From positions 1 through 64,000 of the forward strand of contig JAKOPZ010000010.1 of assembly GCA_029778615.1 (NCBI GenBank): a DNA stretch of 64,000 nucleotides. The letters are read 5' to 3'. Origin of the DNA: Chloroflexota bacterium (GTDB lineage: Bacteria; Chloroflexota; Anaerolineae; UBA4142; SHND01). Every line of letters begins with the position of its first letter. Positions within the stretch are counted from its first letter, which is position 1. The position numbers and the translations under genes are program-made. Below are positions 18,760 to 27,228 of this stretch, one piece after another. The notes under the pieces are model-generated. The model made no database searches, was not told the DNA's origin, and saw nothing but the letters and a program-made list of their open reading frames with translations.

Positions 18760-19746
18760 TTACGCGCGCGCTTCGGTCGGGATACGCCGCGCAACGCGCC
18801 ACACGAGCAAGCGCGCAATGATATTGACGAGCAGAGTCAACGCAAACAACACGAGCCCGATTTCAATCAATGCCTCGCGATAAAGGTCCGTCGTCGCTTC
18901 GGTAAATTCATTCGCAATGATGCTCGCCATCGTATAACCCGGATGCAGCAGTGACGCGGACAAATCGAGATTGTTGCCAATCACCATTGTCACTGCAATC
19001 GTTTCGCCCATCGCGCGTCCGAGCGCAAGAATGATTGCGCCGAGAATTCCCGAAAGCCCATACGGAATTAAATTTTGCGTAATCATTTCCCACTGCGTCG
19101 CGCCGAGTCCAAGTGCGCCTTCGCGCTGTGCGTTCGGGATTGCCAAAAAGACATCGCGGGAAATCGCGACCAACGTCGGCAAAACCATAATCGAAAGAAT
19201 CAGCGTTGCGGCGAGACGACTCGGTCCAAAAACAGGTCCTTGAAAAATTGGCAGAAATCCCAAGTTGTCATTCAAAAATTGCGCGAACGGTTTGACTACA
19301 CTCGGCACAAAAACGTACAAGCCCCACAATCCAAAAATCACACTCGGCACCGCCGCAAGCAATTCAACTAAAAAGCCGAGGGGTTGACGCAGCCATGCGG
19401 GCGCGAGTTCTGAAAGAAAAATTGCGATGCCCAGCCCAATCGGGACGGCAATCAGCAAGGCAAAAATAGAAGTTTGAATTGTTCCGTACAAAAATGGGAG
19501 CGCACCAAAATCTTCAATGACGGGGTCCCAATTTGTGCCCGTCAGAAAATCGAGCCCGAATTTGGCGCGCGCGAGCGCGGAATTTTGCCAGAGTTCAAAA
19601 CCAGTTGCGGCGGTGACGAGAACGACGAGCAGTCCCGCCACCACCGTCAAGGTACGAAAAATAACGTCGCCATGTTCAATGCGACGCACAAGTTCGCTCC
19701 ACGGCGAGTTTCGTTTTTGACGTTTGATTTCGGCAATGACCGACAT
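18760..19746 (-). CDS. pstC: Phosphate ABC transporter permease PstC
   Basis: A 328-residue membrane protein. A cytoplasmic N-terminus, first membrane segment at about 34-53, a large periplasmic loop ending in FGALPFLYGTIQTS, then five more segments. The coupling loop GLGATQWEMITQNLIPYGLSGILG matches PstC. It pairs with PstA. The 74-nt gap from pstS holds a perfect palindrome. Confidence 0.95.
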   Translation of the reverse strand: MSVIAEIKRQKRNSPWSELVRRIEHGDVIFRTLTVVAGLLVVLVTAATGFELWQNSALARAKFGLDFLTGTNWDPVIEDFGALPFLYGTIQTSIFALLIAVPIGLGIAIFLSELAPAWLRQPLGFLVELLAAVPSVIFGLWGLYVFVPSVVKPFAQFLNDNLGFLPIFQGPVFGPSRLAATLILSIMVLPTLVAISRDVFLAIPNAQREGALGLGATQWEMITQNLIPYGLSGILGAIILALGRAMGETIAVTMVIGNNLDLSASLLHPGYTMASIIANEFTEATTDLYREALIEIGLVLFALTLLVNIIARLLVWRVARRIPTEARA

Positions 19747-19769
19747 GCGCTCCTCGACAGGTATGCATA

Positions 19770-19798
19770 GTAGAGACGAGTCGCTGACTCGTCTCTAC
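19770..19798. repeat. Perfect 13-bp palindrome (TAGAGACG type) between pstS and pstC
   Basis: GTAGAGACGAGTC (19770-19782) and its exact reverse complement (19786-19798) flank a 3-nt loop GCT. There is no T run after it. In the transcript it could protect or attenuate, which would lower pstCAB relative to pstS. It shares the TAGAGACG arm with the hairpin at 23260. Confidence 0.75.
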
Positions 19799-19820
19799 CC
19801 ATATTTCGCGTATTCGGATT

Positions 19821-20987
19821 CTACAACGGATTGCCTTTGCAGGTCATCTTGTCGAGTTTTCCGAGCACCTGTTGTTTCACGTCATCCGGCAGCGGCACAT
19901 ATTTCAAATCGGTCGCGTCCTTTGTTCCTTCCGTCAACGCCCATTTGAAAAATTCCACAAACTTTTTGCCTTTGGTGCAGTCTTCCTGATTCATGTAATT
20001 CAAGAGATACGTGTAACCCGCGATGGGGTACGAATTTTTCCCGGGCGCGTCCACAATCGAGATGGCTAGTTTGTCGCCGAGGTTGGCGCCAAAATCGCTC
20101 ATGGCCTGTTGGACGCCCTCCGGAGTTTTTCCCACGTCCACGTATTCGCCCGCTTTGTTTTGCGGAATCCCGTACGGGAGTTTATTGGTCAATGCGTATG
20201 CGAGTTCGACGTAACCGATTGCGCCATCATTCTGCGAGACCAAACCCGAAACGCCTTCGTTACCCTTGCCGCCCAAACCCGTTGGCCATTTGACCGATGT
20301 GGCGTTGCCTACTTTTTCTTTCCATTCGGGACTCACTTTAGAGAGATAGTCGGTAAAGATATATGTTGTGCCGGAACCATCAGAGCGATGAACGACGATG
20401 ATGTCTTTGGCAGGAAGTTTGATATCGGGGTTGGCTTGCTGCAAGATTGGGTCATTCCACTTGGTAATTTTGCCGAGGAAAATGTCTGCTGTCGCCGTGT
20501 ACGGTAATTTCAAAAGCGCCGTTATCGGTTTACCATCTTCGCCCAACAAATTGTACGCCAGCACTTCGGCGCCGGCAACGGTGGGAAACATTTGAATCCC
20601 TGCCGCTTTGGCTAATTGCTCGTCGTTCAAAATTGCATCGCTCGCGCCAAAGTCAACCGTCTTTGCCGTAATCTGCGCGATGCCGCCGCCCGAACCGATA
20701 GATTGATAATTGAATTTCACTGTCGGGTCAACGAACGCGTAATCATAAAACCATTTCGAGTACAACGGGAAGGGGAACGTCGCGCCCGCGCCATTCATAG
20801 CGAGCGAACCCGAAGCGGGAGCTGGCGCGCCCGGTGTCGCCGTAATCACTTGCGGCGCGGCGGTTTCTTTGACCACAACGGTTTGAACAACCGGCGCCGA
20901 TGTCGGGGCTGCGGTTGGCGCACATGCCGCCGCAAAAAGCGCGAATGCCATCATCAACAGCGCAATCAGTCCACTTGACTTGAACAT
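19821..20987 (-). CDS. pstS: Phosphate-binding lipoprotein PstS
   Basis: A 388-residue extracytoplasmic phosphate-binding protein. The N-terminus is a lipoprotein signal with LFAAAC, followed by a Thr/Pro/Ala linker. The binding domain begins NGAGATFPFPLYSKWFYDYA and includes the phosphate-site motif YQSIGSGGGIAQI and VVHRSDGSGTTYIFTDYL. ATG 20987 has the strong ribosome site AGGAGGAG; the longer frame is not needed. It is the first gene of the operon. Confidence 0.96.
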   Translation of the reverse strand: MFKSSGLIALLMMAFALFAAACAPTAAPTSAPVVQTVVVKETAAPQVITATPGAPAPASGSLAMNGAGATFPFPLYSKWFYDYAFVDPTVKFNYQSIGSGGGIAQITAKTVDFGASDAILNDEQLAKAAGIQMFPTVAGAEVLAYNLLGEDGKPITALLKLPYTATADIFLGKITKWNDPILQQANPDIKLPAKDIIVVHRSDGSGTTYIFTDYLSKVSPEWKEKVGNATSVKWPTGLGGKGNEGVSGLVSQNDGAIGYVELAYALTNKLPYGIPQNKAGEYVDVGKTPEGVQQAMSDFGANLGDKLAISIVDAPGKNSYPIAGYTYLLNYMNQEDCTKGKKFVEFFKWALTEGTKDATDLKYVPLPDDVKQQVLGKLDKMTCKGNPL

Positions 20988-21091
20988 ACTTTTTCTCCTC
21001 CTGAGAAAACTTTTGATTTGCAATGCAGAACAATATCGGGTCAAGTATCGCGCGTTCGCCTTAACAATCCTTCAAGAACGGACAAAGGCAA

Positions 21092-21120
21092 TGTAAAGTT
21101 CGCGTTAACTCTTCTTAACA
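21092..21120 (-). promoter_or_regulatory. Pho-box-like direct repeats upstream of pstS
   Basis: Read on the plus strand, three 7-nt units are separated by exactly 4 nt: TGTAAAG, CGTTAAC, CTTAACA. This is the spacing used by PhoB/PhoP-type regulators. It lies about 105 nt before the pstS start. A 29-nt window beginning one base later is identical at 21 of 29 positions to 23222-23250. Confidence 0.6.
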
Positions 21121-21122
21121 CA

Positions 21123-21166
21123 ACAAAAAAAAAGACTGCGTCTCTTGCAGCGCAGTCTTTTTTTTA
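21123..21166. terminator. Bidirectional intrinsic terminator
   Basis: AAAGACTGCG (21131-21140) pairs with CGCAGTCTTT (21151-21160). An A run stands on the left and a T run on the right, so it works both ways. It closes the arsR-permease unit and insulates the pstS promoter. Confidence 0.85.
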
Positions 21167-21179
21167 CCTAATCCGTTTG

Positions 21180-21974
21180 TCATATGATAAGATTGAACAC
21201 GTAACCCGTTACCACAATCGCGCAGGCAATCACAAAAATAAAAAGTGCGAGCAGCGGCGGTTTGAGAACGCGTCGCAGAATAATCATTTCGGGCAAACTC
21301 AAGCCAACGACGGACATCATGAACGCGAGAACGGTGCCGAGCGACGCGCCTTTTTCCATCAGCGACGATGCAATTGGAATCACACCCGCGGCATTGGAAT
21401 ACAATGGCACACCAACGAGAACTGCCGCCGGTACAGACCACCATGCGTCTTTGCCAAGAATACTTGCCAGCGCGTCGGTGGGAACATAGCCGTGAATGAA
21501 TGCGCCAACGGCAATTCCGATTACGACATACAACCACACCTTGCCCACGATTTCGCGCACCGCGCGCGTTGCCAATGCAAATCGTTCATTCCAATCCGGT
21601 CGCGCCGAATCATCGTCTGCGGCATTGAATTGCATTTGCCACACAAAATCCTCGACCCATCCCTCGACGCGCAAGCGCCCAATGATGACGCCCGACACAA
21701 TTGCAATCAGCAGCCCCGAAATCAAATACAACGCGGCGGTGCGCCAACCAAACAGTCCGACCAACATCACCAACGCGACTTCGTTGATAATTGGTGCAGC
21801 AATCAAAAAGGAAAAGGTGACGCCGAGCGGAATGCCCGATTCCACAAAACCGATAAACAACGGGACTGCGCTGCATGAACAAAAGGGAGTCAATACACCA
21901 AGACCCGCTGCCAAAACATTTCCGACGCCTTCGCGTTTTCCGCCGAGCAATCGTCGCGTTCGTTCCGCGCTAAA
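21180..21974 (-). pseudogene. ArsP-type permease lacking its N-terminal membrane segments
   Basis: The frame encodes the permease core including the hallmark TPFCSCSAVPLFIGF, the IINEVALVML helix, and the second half VPLYSNAAGVIPI. Family members (COG0701, ArsP_1) usually begin with roughly 60-80 more residues holding one or two membrane helices before a segment like FFSAERTRRLLGGK. Here homology-like sequence starts at about 21974 with TFFSAERTRRLL, has no good start codon there (TTG 21950 is the first), and directly abuts the truncated thioredoxin-like gene. A deletion has probably fused the two. It may be dead or may make a short permease from TTG 21950 (256 residues). Confidence 0.75.
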
Positions 21975-22098
21975 GAACGTGATTGGTCACCAACTGAACA
22001 TCCGCTTGTACGCCCAATTCGCGCACCGCTTGCTCTGCGCGTGTTTGGACTGTATGACAATTGTTGCAGCCCGAGCCGAGAATCTGAACCTTTAACAT
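21970..22098 (-). pseudogene. Truncated redox-active disulfide (thioredoxin-fold) protein
   Basis: A 42-codon frame starting MLKVQILGSGCNNCH, with the CxxC site at residues 11-14. It matches the first half of the small thioredoxin-like proteins (about 75-80 residues) often encoded beside ArsR and this permease. After VQLVTNH the frame stops within three codons, where the family normally continues with a cis-Pro segment (TPALVVDG-like). The start overlaps the arsR stop as TGATG. The missing C-terminal half and missing permease N-terminus meet at the same point, indicating one deletion. Confidence 0.78.
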
Positions 22099-22424
22099 CA
22101 TTTGTCTCCATTCCTGGCACAATGGGGACACGCACACGCGGTAATTTTTTTATGCGTGGTCGGTTCCCCCAACGCATCGAGCAGCCCCATGACGCGCGGG
22201 TCAGCAATGTGGTAATACACGCGCAGCCCCTCTCTGCGGTCTTGGAGAATGCCGGCATCGCGCAGATACGCGAGTTGTTGTGAAACGTATGGCTGACGTT
22301 GCGCGAGCAGCGCGGTCAAATGACACACACATTCTTCGCCGCCGTACAATGCTGCCAGCAAACGCAAGCGTTCAGGATGTGCCAACGCTTTCAAGAGTTC
22401 CACCGATTGCGATACCATGTTCAT
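22098..22424 (-). CDS. arsR: ArsR/SmtB-family metalloregulator
   Basis: A 108-residue winged-helix repressor. The recognition region contains ECVCHL (Cys32 and Cys34), the alpha-3 metal/metalloid site of arsenic-sensing ArsR proteins, then QPYVSQQLAYLRDAGIL as the DNA-reading helix. A second Cys cluster, CACPHC, closes the protein and is not part of the minimal family. ATG 22424 has GAGG 5-8 nt upstream; the longer frame runs through the operator. It likely represses its own unit and releases DNA on binding As(III) or a similar metal. Confidence 0.93.
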   Translation of the reverse strand: MNMVSQSVELLKALAHPERLRLLAALYGGEECVCHLTALLAQRQPYVSQQLAYLRDAGILQDRREGLRVYYHIADPRVMGLLDALGEPTTHKKITACACPHCARNGDK

Positions 22425-22433
22425 TGTGCCTCG

Positions 22434-22461
22434 AACTATATTCAAAAATCTGAATATAGTT
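22434..22461. promoter_or_regulatory. ArsR operator, perfect 11-bp inverted repeat
   Basis: AACTATATTCA (22434-22444) and TGAATATAGTT (22451-22461) are exact reverse complements separated by 6 nt. The TTCA-N6-TGAA core is the usual ArsR/SmtB site. It lies 10 nt upstream of the arsR start, so bound repressor would block the promoter. Confidence 0.85.
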
Positions 22462-22560
22462 TGGCGGCGTTCGGTCAAAATCGCGTCGCGGCACAGTTCA
22501 AATCTCGTAGCAAAATGACGCCATGCGGTTTGCAGAGATGAAACCAGAAAACATCGAGGA

Positions 22561-22595
22561 AAAAATCAAGGACACATGCCACAGCTCATGTGTCC
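22561..22595 (-). terminator. Intrinsic terminator of the inactive ArsC-like gene
   Basis: GGACACATG (22570-22578) pairs perfectly with CATGTGTCC (22587-22595). On the minus strand the stem is followed by TTGATTTTTT. It lies about 70 nt after the end of the gene at 22667-23137. Confidence 0.7.
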
Positions 22596-22666
22596 GTGAA
22601 AAAAAGAGGAGGATAAAGATGGCGATTCGTCTGTGGAATACAACGGGTCAAAATAGTACGGTCGTT

Positions 22667-23137
22667 TCAAGAACGCAGCATCCACTGCGTTATCAATTCG
22701 CGCTGCAACAACGCGGGATGAATCCAATCGCTTGTTGTCGCATCAAAACGGAGCCGCTGCAATTCGACAATCAATTCTTGGACGCGACAGCGAATCGCGT
22801 CGCGCTGAATCCGATAGTGAATCACATCTTTGCCCGTCGGGTCTTGAAAATCCCAAATCGCGTCTGGTGTGAACGCGCCGGGAAAAACATCCTTGCCCAT
22901 CAACACCACAAAATCCGCTTGCGCCAACAAAGTGCTGTTCACCGGTTTGGGCAAGAGTGCGCGCGTTTCCATTCCCGCTTCTTGCAATACTTGAATCGTC
23001 AAGGGGTCAGGCCGCGCGGCGGGCATCGTGCCGCACGAGTACGCTTTCGCCCAGCCATCGGCAAATTGATTGAACCATGCTTCGGCCATCTGGCTCCGCG
23101 CGGTGTTGCGAAGGTCAATAAACAAAATTCGTTTCAT
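22667..23137 (-). CDS. ArsC/LMW-PTP-fold protein with Asp in place of the catalytic Cys
   Basis: A 156-residue protein of the low-molecular-weight phosphatase fold. The P-loop reads FIDLRNTARSQMAE, so the nucleophile Cys of Cys-x5-Arg is Asp8 while Arg14 and the following SQMAE helix are kept. The general-acid region WDFQDPTGKD still has DP. A Cys to Asp change needs two base changes, so it is not a single read error. It likely binds an oxyanion or phosphoprotein without catalysis. ATG 23137 has AAGGA upstream. Possible Pho-type repeats lie upstream of it. Compare the intact paralogue ending at 15836. Confidence 0.85.
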   Translation of the reverse strand: MKRILFIDLRNTARSQMAEAWFNQFADGWAKAYSCGTMPAARPDPLTIQVLQEAGMETRALLPKPVNSTLLAQADFVVLMGKDVFPGAFTPDAIWDFQDPTGKDVIHYRIQRDAIRCRVQELIVELQRLRFDATTSDWIHPALLQRELITQWMLRS

Positions 23138-23220
23138 GGAAATATCCTTGTTATTTCTCGCTGGCAAGCATAAGGATAACGCCTGTGCATTAAACGCCCT
23201 TTACGCGCGCTTCAAGCGAA

Positions 23221-23249
23221 CGTAAACTTTGCGTAAAGCATTGTTAATA
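23221..23249. promoter_or_regulatory. Pho-box-like direct repeats in the divergent region
   Basis: CGTAAAC, CGTAAAG and GTTAATA are spaced by exactly 4 nt, the same 7-4-7-4-7 layout as at pstS. It lies 84 nt from the start of the inactive ArsC-like gene (minus strand, same relative orientation as at pstS) and 86 nt from the ligase gene on the plus strand. Confidence 0.5.
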
Positions 23250-23259
23250 CAAACGGTGT

Positions 23260-23284
23260 AGAGACGTTTCGCCAAAACGTCTCT
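23260..23284. repeat. 10-bp palindrome with TAGAGACG arm
   Basis: AGAGACGTTT (23260-23269) and AAACGTCTCT (23275-23284) flank a 5-nt loop. The left arm is preceded by T, giving the same TAGAGACG beginning as at 19771. It could be a small dispersed repeat. Confidence 0.6.
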
Positions 23285-23313
23285 TTGCGCTAAAGCAACA
23301 CCCGTTATAGAAT
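23285..23313 (+). promoter_or_regulatory. Candidate promoter of the O-antigen ligase/TPR gene
   Basis: TTGCGC (23285-23290), a 17-nt spacer, and TAGAAT (23308-23313). Transcription would start near 23320, leaving a leader of about 15 nt before ATG 23335. Confidence 0.4.
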
Positions 23314-23334
23314 CTCGCCGCTCTGGAAAAAATC

Positions 23335-26300
23335 ATGTTCCCACCTTCCCGTCTCGCACTGTTTTGCGAAAAATTCATTCAAGTCGGCTGGCTCGTCGCC
23401 TTGATTCTCGCTCCGCTCTTTTTCAACATTTATTCGAGCCGCGTCTTTGAACCTGACAAAATCACATTGATACGTTCGCTCGCCCTGGCAATGGCTGCCA
23501 TGTGGCTCGTGCTGCGCGCGGAACGTTGGCGCGGGCGCGCGGTGGTGCGCCGACGCGAAACGGCGTCCGGTCTCCCTCTCCGCGCGTGGGCAACGAATCT
23601 CTCGGACGACAATCCGCTGACCCTCCCGACATTATTTTTGATTCTCGCCTACATCATCAGCACAGTGCTTTCGCTTTCACCCACAGTTTCGTTTTTTGGT
23701 TCGTATCAACGTTTGCAAGGTCTCTACACCTACTCTGCCTATCTCGTCATTTTTTTCCTCGCCGCCGGTCTTGTGCGCACCCGCGCGGATGTGGAACGCG
23801 CCATCAACATCGTCCTGGTCGTCAGTTTTCCCATCGCCGTATACGGCATCCTTCAACATTATTTTGTTGACCCGCTGCCGTGGGTCGGCGACGTAACCAC
23901 ACGCGTTGCTTCGAATTTGGGCAATTCGATTTTTATTGGCGCGTTCCTCATTCTCACTATTCCGCTTGCGCTCGCGCGCTTGCTTGAATCCGCACAGCGG
24001 GTCGCCAAAACGGTTGCGCCGCCGTTGGCAGTTTACGCCGCCGTGCTCGTTACGCTGCTCGCGGTGGCTGCCGCGTGGGGCTTGACCTTTGACCTCGGCG
24101 CGAAACCGCTCATCGAAACCAACTACACCGGCACGCTCACACCAGAGCAACTTGTGCTCGCGTCGGGCGCGTTCCATCTCGCGTTCTTTGCATCGGTGCT
24201 TGTGATTGCATTGTGGTGGGGCGTCGCCTTTTTGCTCAAACAGCGCGTGAGTAATTTTCTCTTGGTCGGTTTGTATGCGGCGCTGCTCGCGATTGAATTG
24301 GTCGCGCTGTTATTTTCGCAGAGTCGCGGTCCTCTGCTCGGCATTCTCGGCGGCTTGTTCACGTTTGGCGTCCTCTATGCCATTGTGCGCGGGGCGCGCC
24401 GCGTTGCACTGGGCTCCGTCGGCGCAGCGTTGACGGTGCTCGTGCTCCTCGCGCTCATCAATATCCCCAATTCGCCGCTCTCGCCACTGCGCGATTTGCC
24501 GTACATCGGGCGCATGGGACGCGTGTTTGAACTGGAAGGCGGGACAGGACGCGTGCGCGTGTTGATTTGGCAGGGCGCGTTAAAATTGGTTGTCCCTCAC
24601 GAGCCATTATGGTCGCCGCTCTCCGGAGATGACGCCTTTAACATCGTGCGCCCGCTGTTCGGCTATGGACCCGAAACGATGTATGTGGCGTACACCAAAT
24701 TCTATCCGCCCGAACTCGGCACGCTGGAATCGCGCAACGCGACGCCCGACCGTTCGCACAATGAAACGTTCGACGCGTTGGTTACCACCGGACTCTTTGG
24801 GTTCATCGCAGAAAATATTTTGTTCCTCACCATTTTCTATTTCGCGCTGAAATGGCTCGGCTTGATGCCGTCCACGCGCGCGCGCAACTTATTTATCGCG
24901 TTATGGTTCGGCGTCGGCGTTTTGCTCGCGGTGCTTTTCGGTTTCGCACTCGGCTGGGAATTTATTGGCGTCGCCCTGCCGGGCGGAATGATTCTCGGGA
25001 TGTTTGTGTATCTCATTGCGTTCACGCTGCGGAGCCGAAACGAAACGAATGAACCAACGCCCAATGCTTTGTGGCTTGTCGCGCTCACTTCGATTTTTGT
25101 CGCGCATTTCGTCGAAATCCATTTCGGGATTGCGATTGTTTCTACGCGCCTTTACTTTTGGTTTTTTGCGGCGGTGTTTGTGCTGCTCGGACTCGGACGC
25201 GTCACGATGCAAGAAGAGTTCGCGCCGACCATTGTCGAGCCCAAAGAGAAACTCGCTGCGGAGGCGAGCGCGCCGCGACGCAAACGCACTCAAACCGCTG
25301 TCTCGGGCACTGCGCGCAGAGAACAGCCCGCCGTGCGCCGCGTTTCCACCGCGCCATTGATTACGTATGCGTTCTTGGTCGGCTTGATGCTCGCGGTGAT
25401 GGGTTATGATTACATCACCACAAACAACATTGGCACGCTCGGCGGTCAGGCGATGAGCGGTTTGGACATTGTGCGGAGCGCGCTCACGTTGAAACAAACG
25501 ACCGAAGGGGTGATGCCGTCTTTTGCGATGCTCTGGCTGTTTGTGGGGACGCTGTGGCTCGGGTTGGGGATATGCGCGAACGAATGGGGACGCAGTTTTA
25601 GACTCGGCGCGCGCGATTGGAGTGTCGCAGTCCTGCTATTTCTCGTATTGGCGTTTGCCATTTTTTCGGGGCTCGCGTTTTATCACATTCTCTTGATTGC
25701 CACCGTCGGCGAAACGATTCTCGACGCGCTCTTGACTGCCGTCGTAATGTTTTACGTTTTCACATTTCTGGTCGTCATCGTCTGCGCGATTACGCTGATG
25801 TTTGATGAACCTCTGCCCACTGTTTGGGTGAATCGCACCACCAATTATGTGGTCTTGCCCGTGCTGGCGCTCGTCGCGCTCGTTTTGATTTTGGCAACCA
25901 ATATTGACCCGATTCGCGCGGACATGTTGTACAAACAAGCCGCGAATTTGACGGGGCAGGACAATGCGCGCGCGATTACATTTTTGCAGCGCGCGCTCGC
26001 GCTCCAACCACAACAAGATTATTACGATTTGTTCTTGGGACGCGCGTATTTGGACGCCGCGAAAAGCGCGACGGATGTGGCACAGCAGGTGGATGATTTG
26101 AATCTAGCACAACAAGCGCTTGACCGCGCGCGCGACATTAATCCGTACAACACCGACCATTCCGCGAATCTCGCGCGTTTGGCGCAAGCGCGCGGCGCGT
26201 TGGCGCGCGACCCAGCTGTGCAAATTGATGCGTACAAGCAAGCGGCAGTGTATTTCGACCAGGCGAATCGGCTCAGCCCGAACACCGCGCATTTGTACGA

Positions 26301-27222
26301 CCAGCACGCGCAAGCGCTCTTGGAATATGCGGATGTGCTGAAAGCGAACGGCAAGAGTAATGACGCCATTATTGATTTGGCGCGCCAACAAATCCAAAAC
26401 GCGTTGAACGTGGACGCGACCTTTTGTCTCACCTACGCCGTCCGCGCGCAGGCGCAGACGGCGTGGCGCGCGCGCGTTGCCGACGCCTTGAAAGCGATAG
26501 AGTATGCGCCGCAATGCGGCGATGTGTTTTACAGTGAAGGTTTGTCGCTCGCGGTGAATGAATTGGCGCACGCCGGCGATGAAGCGGCGGCTGCCAAAGA
26601 AGACGACGCGTTCGAACAAGTCATGAGCCAAGCCGCGCAAACAAATCCTTCGCTCGAAGTTTTTACGACGCTCGCGAATTTTTATTCCAAAGCCGGACGC
26701 GTGACGCAAGCCATCGCCGCGACGGACGGCGCGCTCGCGCACATTCCCGCGAACGACGCGACCACGCGCAAACGCTACGAGGATTTTCGTTTTACGCTGG
26801 TTGAATTGCAAAAGGCGTTGGACGCGGCGAACGCATCGCCGCAAGATGTGGAATTGCAGCGCGCAGTCGCGCAGCAGTGGCTCGCGCGCGGGCAAATTGA
26901 TTTTGCGCTGCCCGCGTATCAACGCGTGCTCGCGCTCAAACCCGATGATTTGGACGCGCAACGTCAGGTGACACTGTTGTTGATTGCGAGCGACCAATTG
27001 ACAGAGGCACAAGCGCATTTGGCGTTTGTGCTGGCACATGCGCCGGCGGAACAAGCCGCATTGTGGCAAGGATTGAATCGCGTGCTGAGCGACATTGCCG
27101 CGAACAATACGGACGATGCGATTTCGCAGTTGGACGCGCTGGTAAAAAATGCCGACAAGAATGATTTCGCGTTGATGAGCGCGTTACGCCAACTCGCCAC
27201 AAGTCTGCACGCCGGGGGTTGA
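23335..27222 (+). CDS. O-antigen ligase/polymerase-like membrane protein with TPR domain
   Basis: A 1295-residue protein. About twelve or more membrane segments fill residues 15-860, interrupted by a basic Arg-rich loop (about 640-670). The Wzy_C/WaaL-type core holds SQSRGPLLGILGG (residues 328-340) and the extracytoplasmic loop with RSHNETFDALVTTGLFG near 473, as in ligases and polymerases of lipid-linked glycans. From about 865 the rest is TPR-like helical repeat. It likely joins or polymerises polysaccharide outside the membrane, with the TPR part binding partners. WecA-like and dehydrogenase genes follow closely. Confidence 0.85.
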   Translation: MFPPSRLALFCEKFIQVGWLVALILAPLFFNIYSSRVFEPDKITLIRSLALAMAAMWLVLRAERWRGRAVVRRRETASGLPLRAWATNLSDDNPLTLPTLFLILAYIISTVLSLSPTVSFFGSYQRLQGLYTYSAYLVIFFLAAGLVRTRADVERAINIVLVVSFPIAVYGILQHYFVDPLPWVGDVTTRVASNLGNSIFIGAFLILTIPLALARLLESAQRVAKTVAPPLAVYAAVLVTLLAVAAAWGLTFDLGAKPLIETNYTGTLTPEQLVLASGAFHLAFFASVLVIALWWGVAFLLKQRVSNFLLVGLYAALLAIELVALLFSQSRGPLLGILGGLFTFGVLYAIVRGARRVALGSVGAALTVLVLLALINIPNSPLSPLRDLPYIGRMGRVFELEGGTGRVRVLIWQGALKLVVPHEPLWSPLSGDDAFNIVRPLFGYGPETMYVAYTKFYPPELGTLESRNATPDRSHNETFDALVTTGLFGFIAENILFLTIFYFALKWLGLMPSTRARNLFIALWFGVGVLLAVLFGFALGWEFIGVALPGGMILGMFVYLIAFTLRSRNETNEPTPNALWLVALTSIFVAHFVEIHFGIAIVSTRLYFWFFAAVFVLLGLGRVTMQEEFAPTIVEPKEKLAAEASAPRRKRTQTAVSGTARREQPAVRRVSTAPLITYAFLVGLMLAVMGYDYITTNNIGTLGGQAMSGLDIVRSALTLKQTTEGVMPSFAMLWLFVGTLWLGLGICANEWGRSFRLGARDWSVAVLLFLVLAFAIFSGLAFYHILLIATVGETILDALLTAVVMFYVFTFLVVIVCAITLMFDEPLPTVWVNRTTNYVVLPVLALVALVLILATNIDPIRADMLYKQAANLTGQDNARAITFLQRALALQPQQDYYDLFLGRAYLDAAKSATDVAQQVDDLNLAQQALDRARDINPYNTDHSANLARLAQARGALARDPAVQIDAYKQAAVYFDQANRLSPNTAHLYDQHAQALLEYADVLKANGKSNDAIIDLARQQIQNALNVDATFCLTYAVRAQAQTAWRARVADALKAIEYAPQCGDVFYSEGLSLAVNELAHAGDEAAAAKEDDAFEQVMSQAAQTNPSLEVFTTLANFYSKAGRVTQAIAATDGALAHIPANDATTRKRYEDFRFTLVELQKALDAANASPQDVELQRAVAQQWLARGQIDFALPAYQRVLALKPDDLDAQRQVTLLLIASDQLTEAQAHLAFVLAHAPAEQAALWQGLNRVLSDIAANNTDDAISQLDALVKNADKNDFALMSALRQLATSLHAGG

Positions 27223-27228
27223 CACACC

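Noticed and set aside
22523-23173. 216-codon plus-strand frame opposite the ArsC-like gene, with AGAGGAGGA before an internal ATG at 22619
   Set aside because: Most of it is the complement of a well-supported gene and its protein looks like no family. The ribosome-site-like AGGAGG is notable, but the frame has no independent support.
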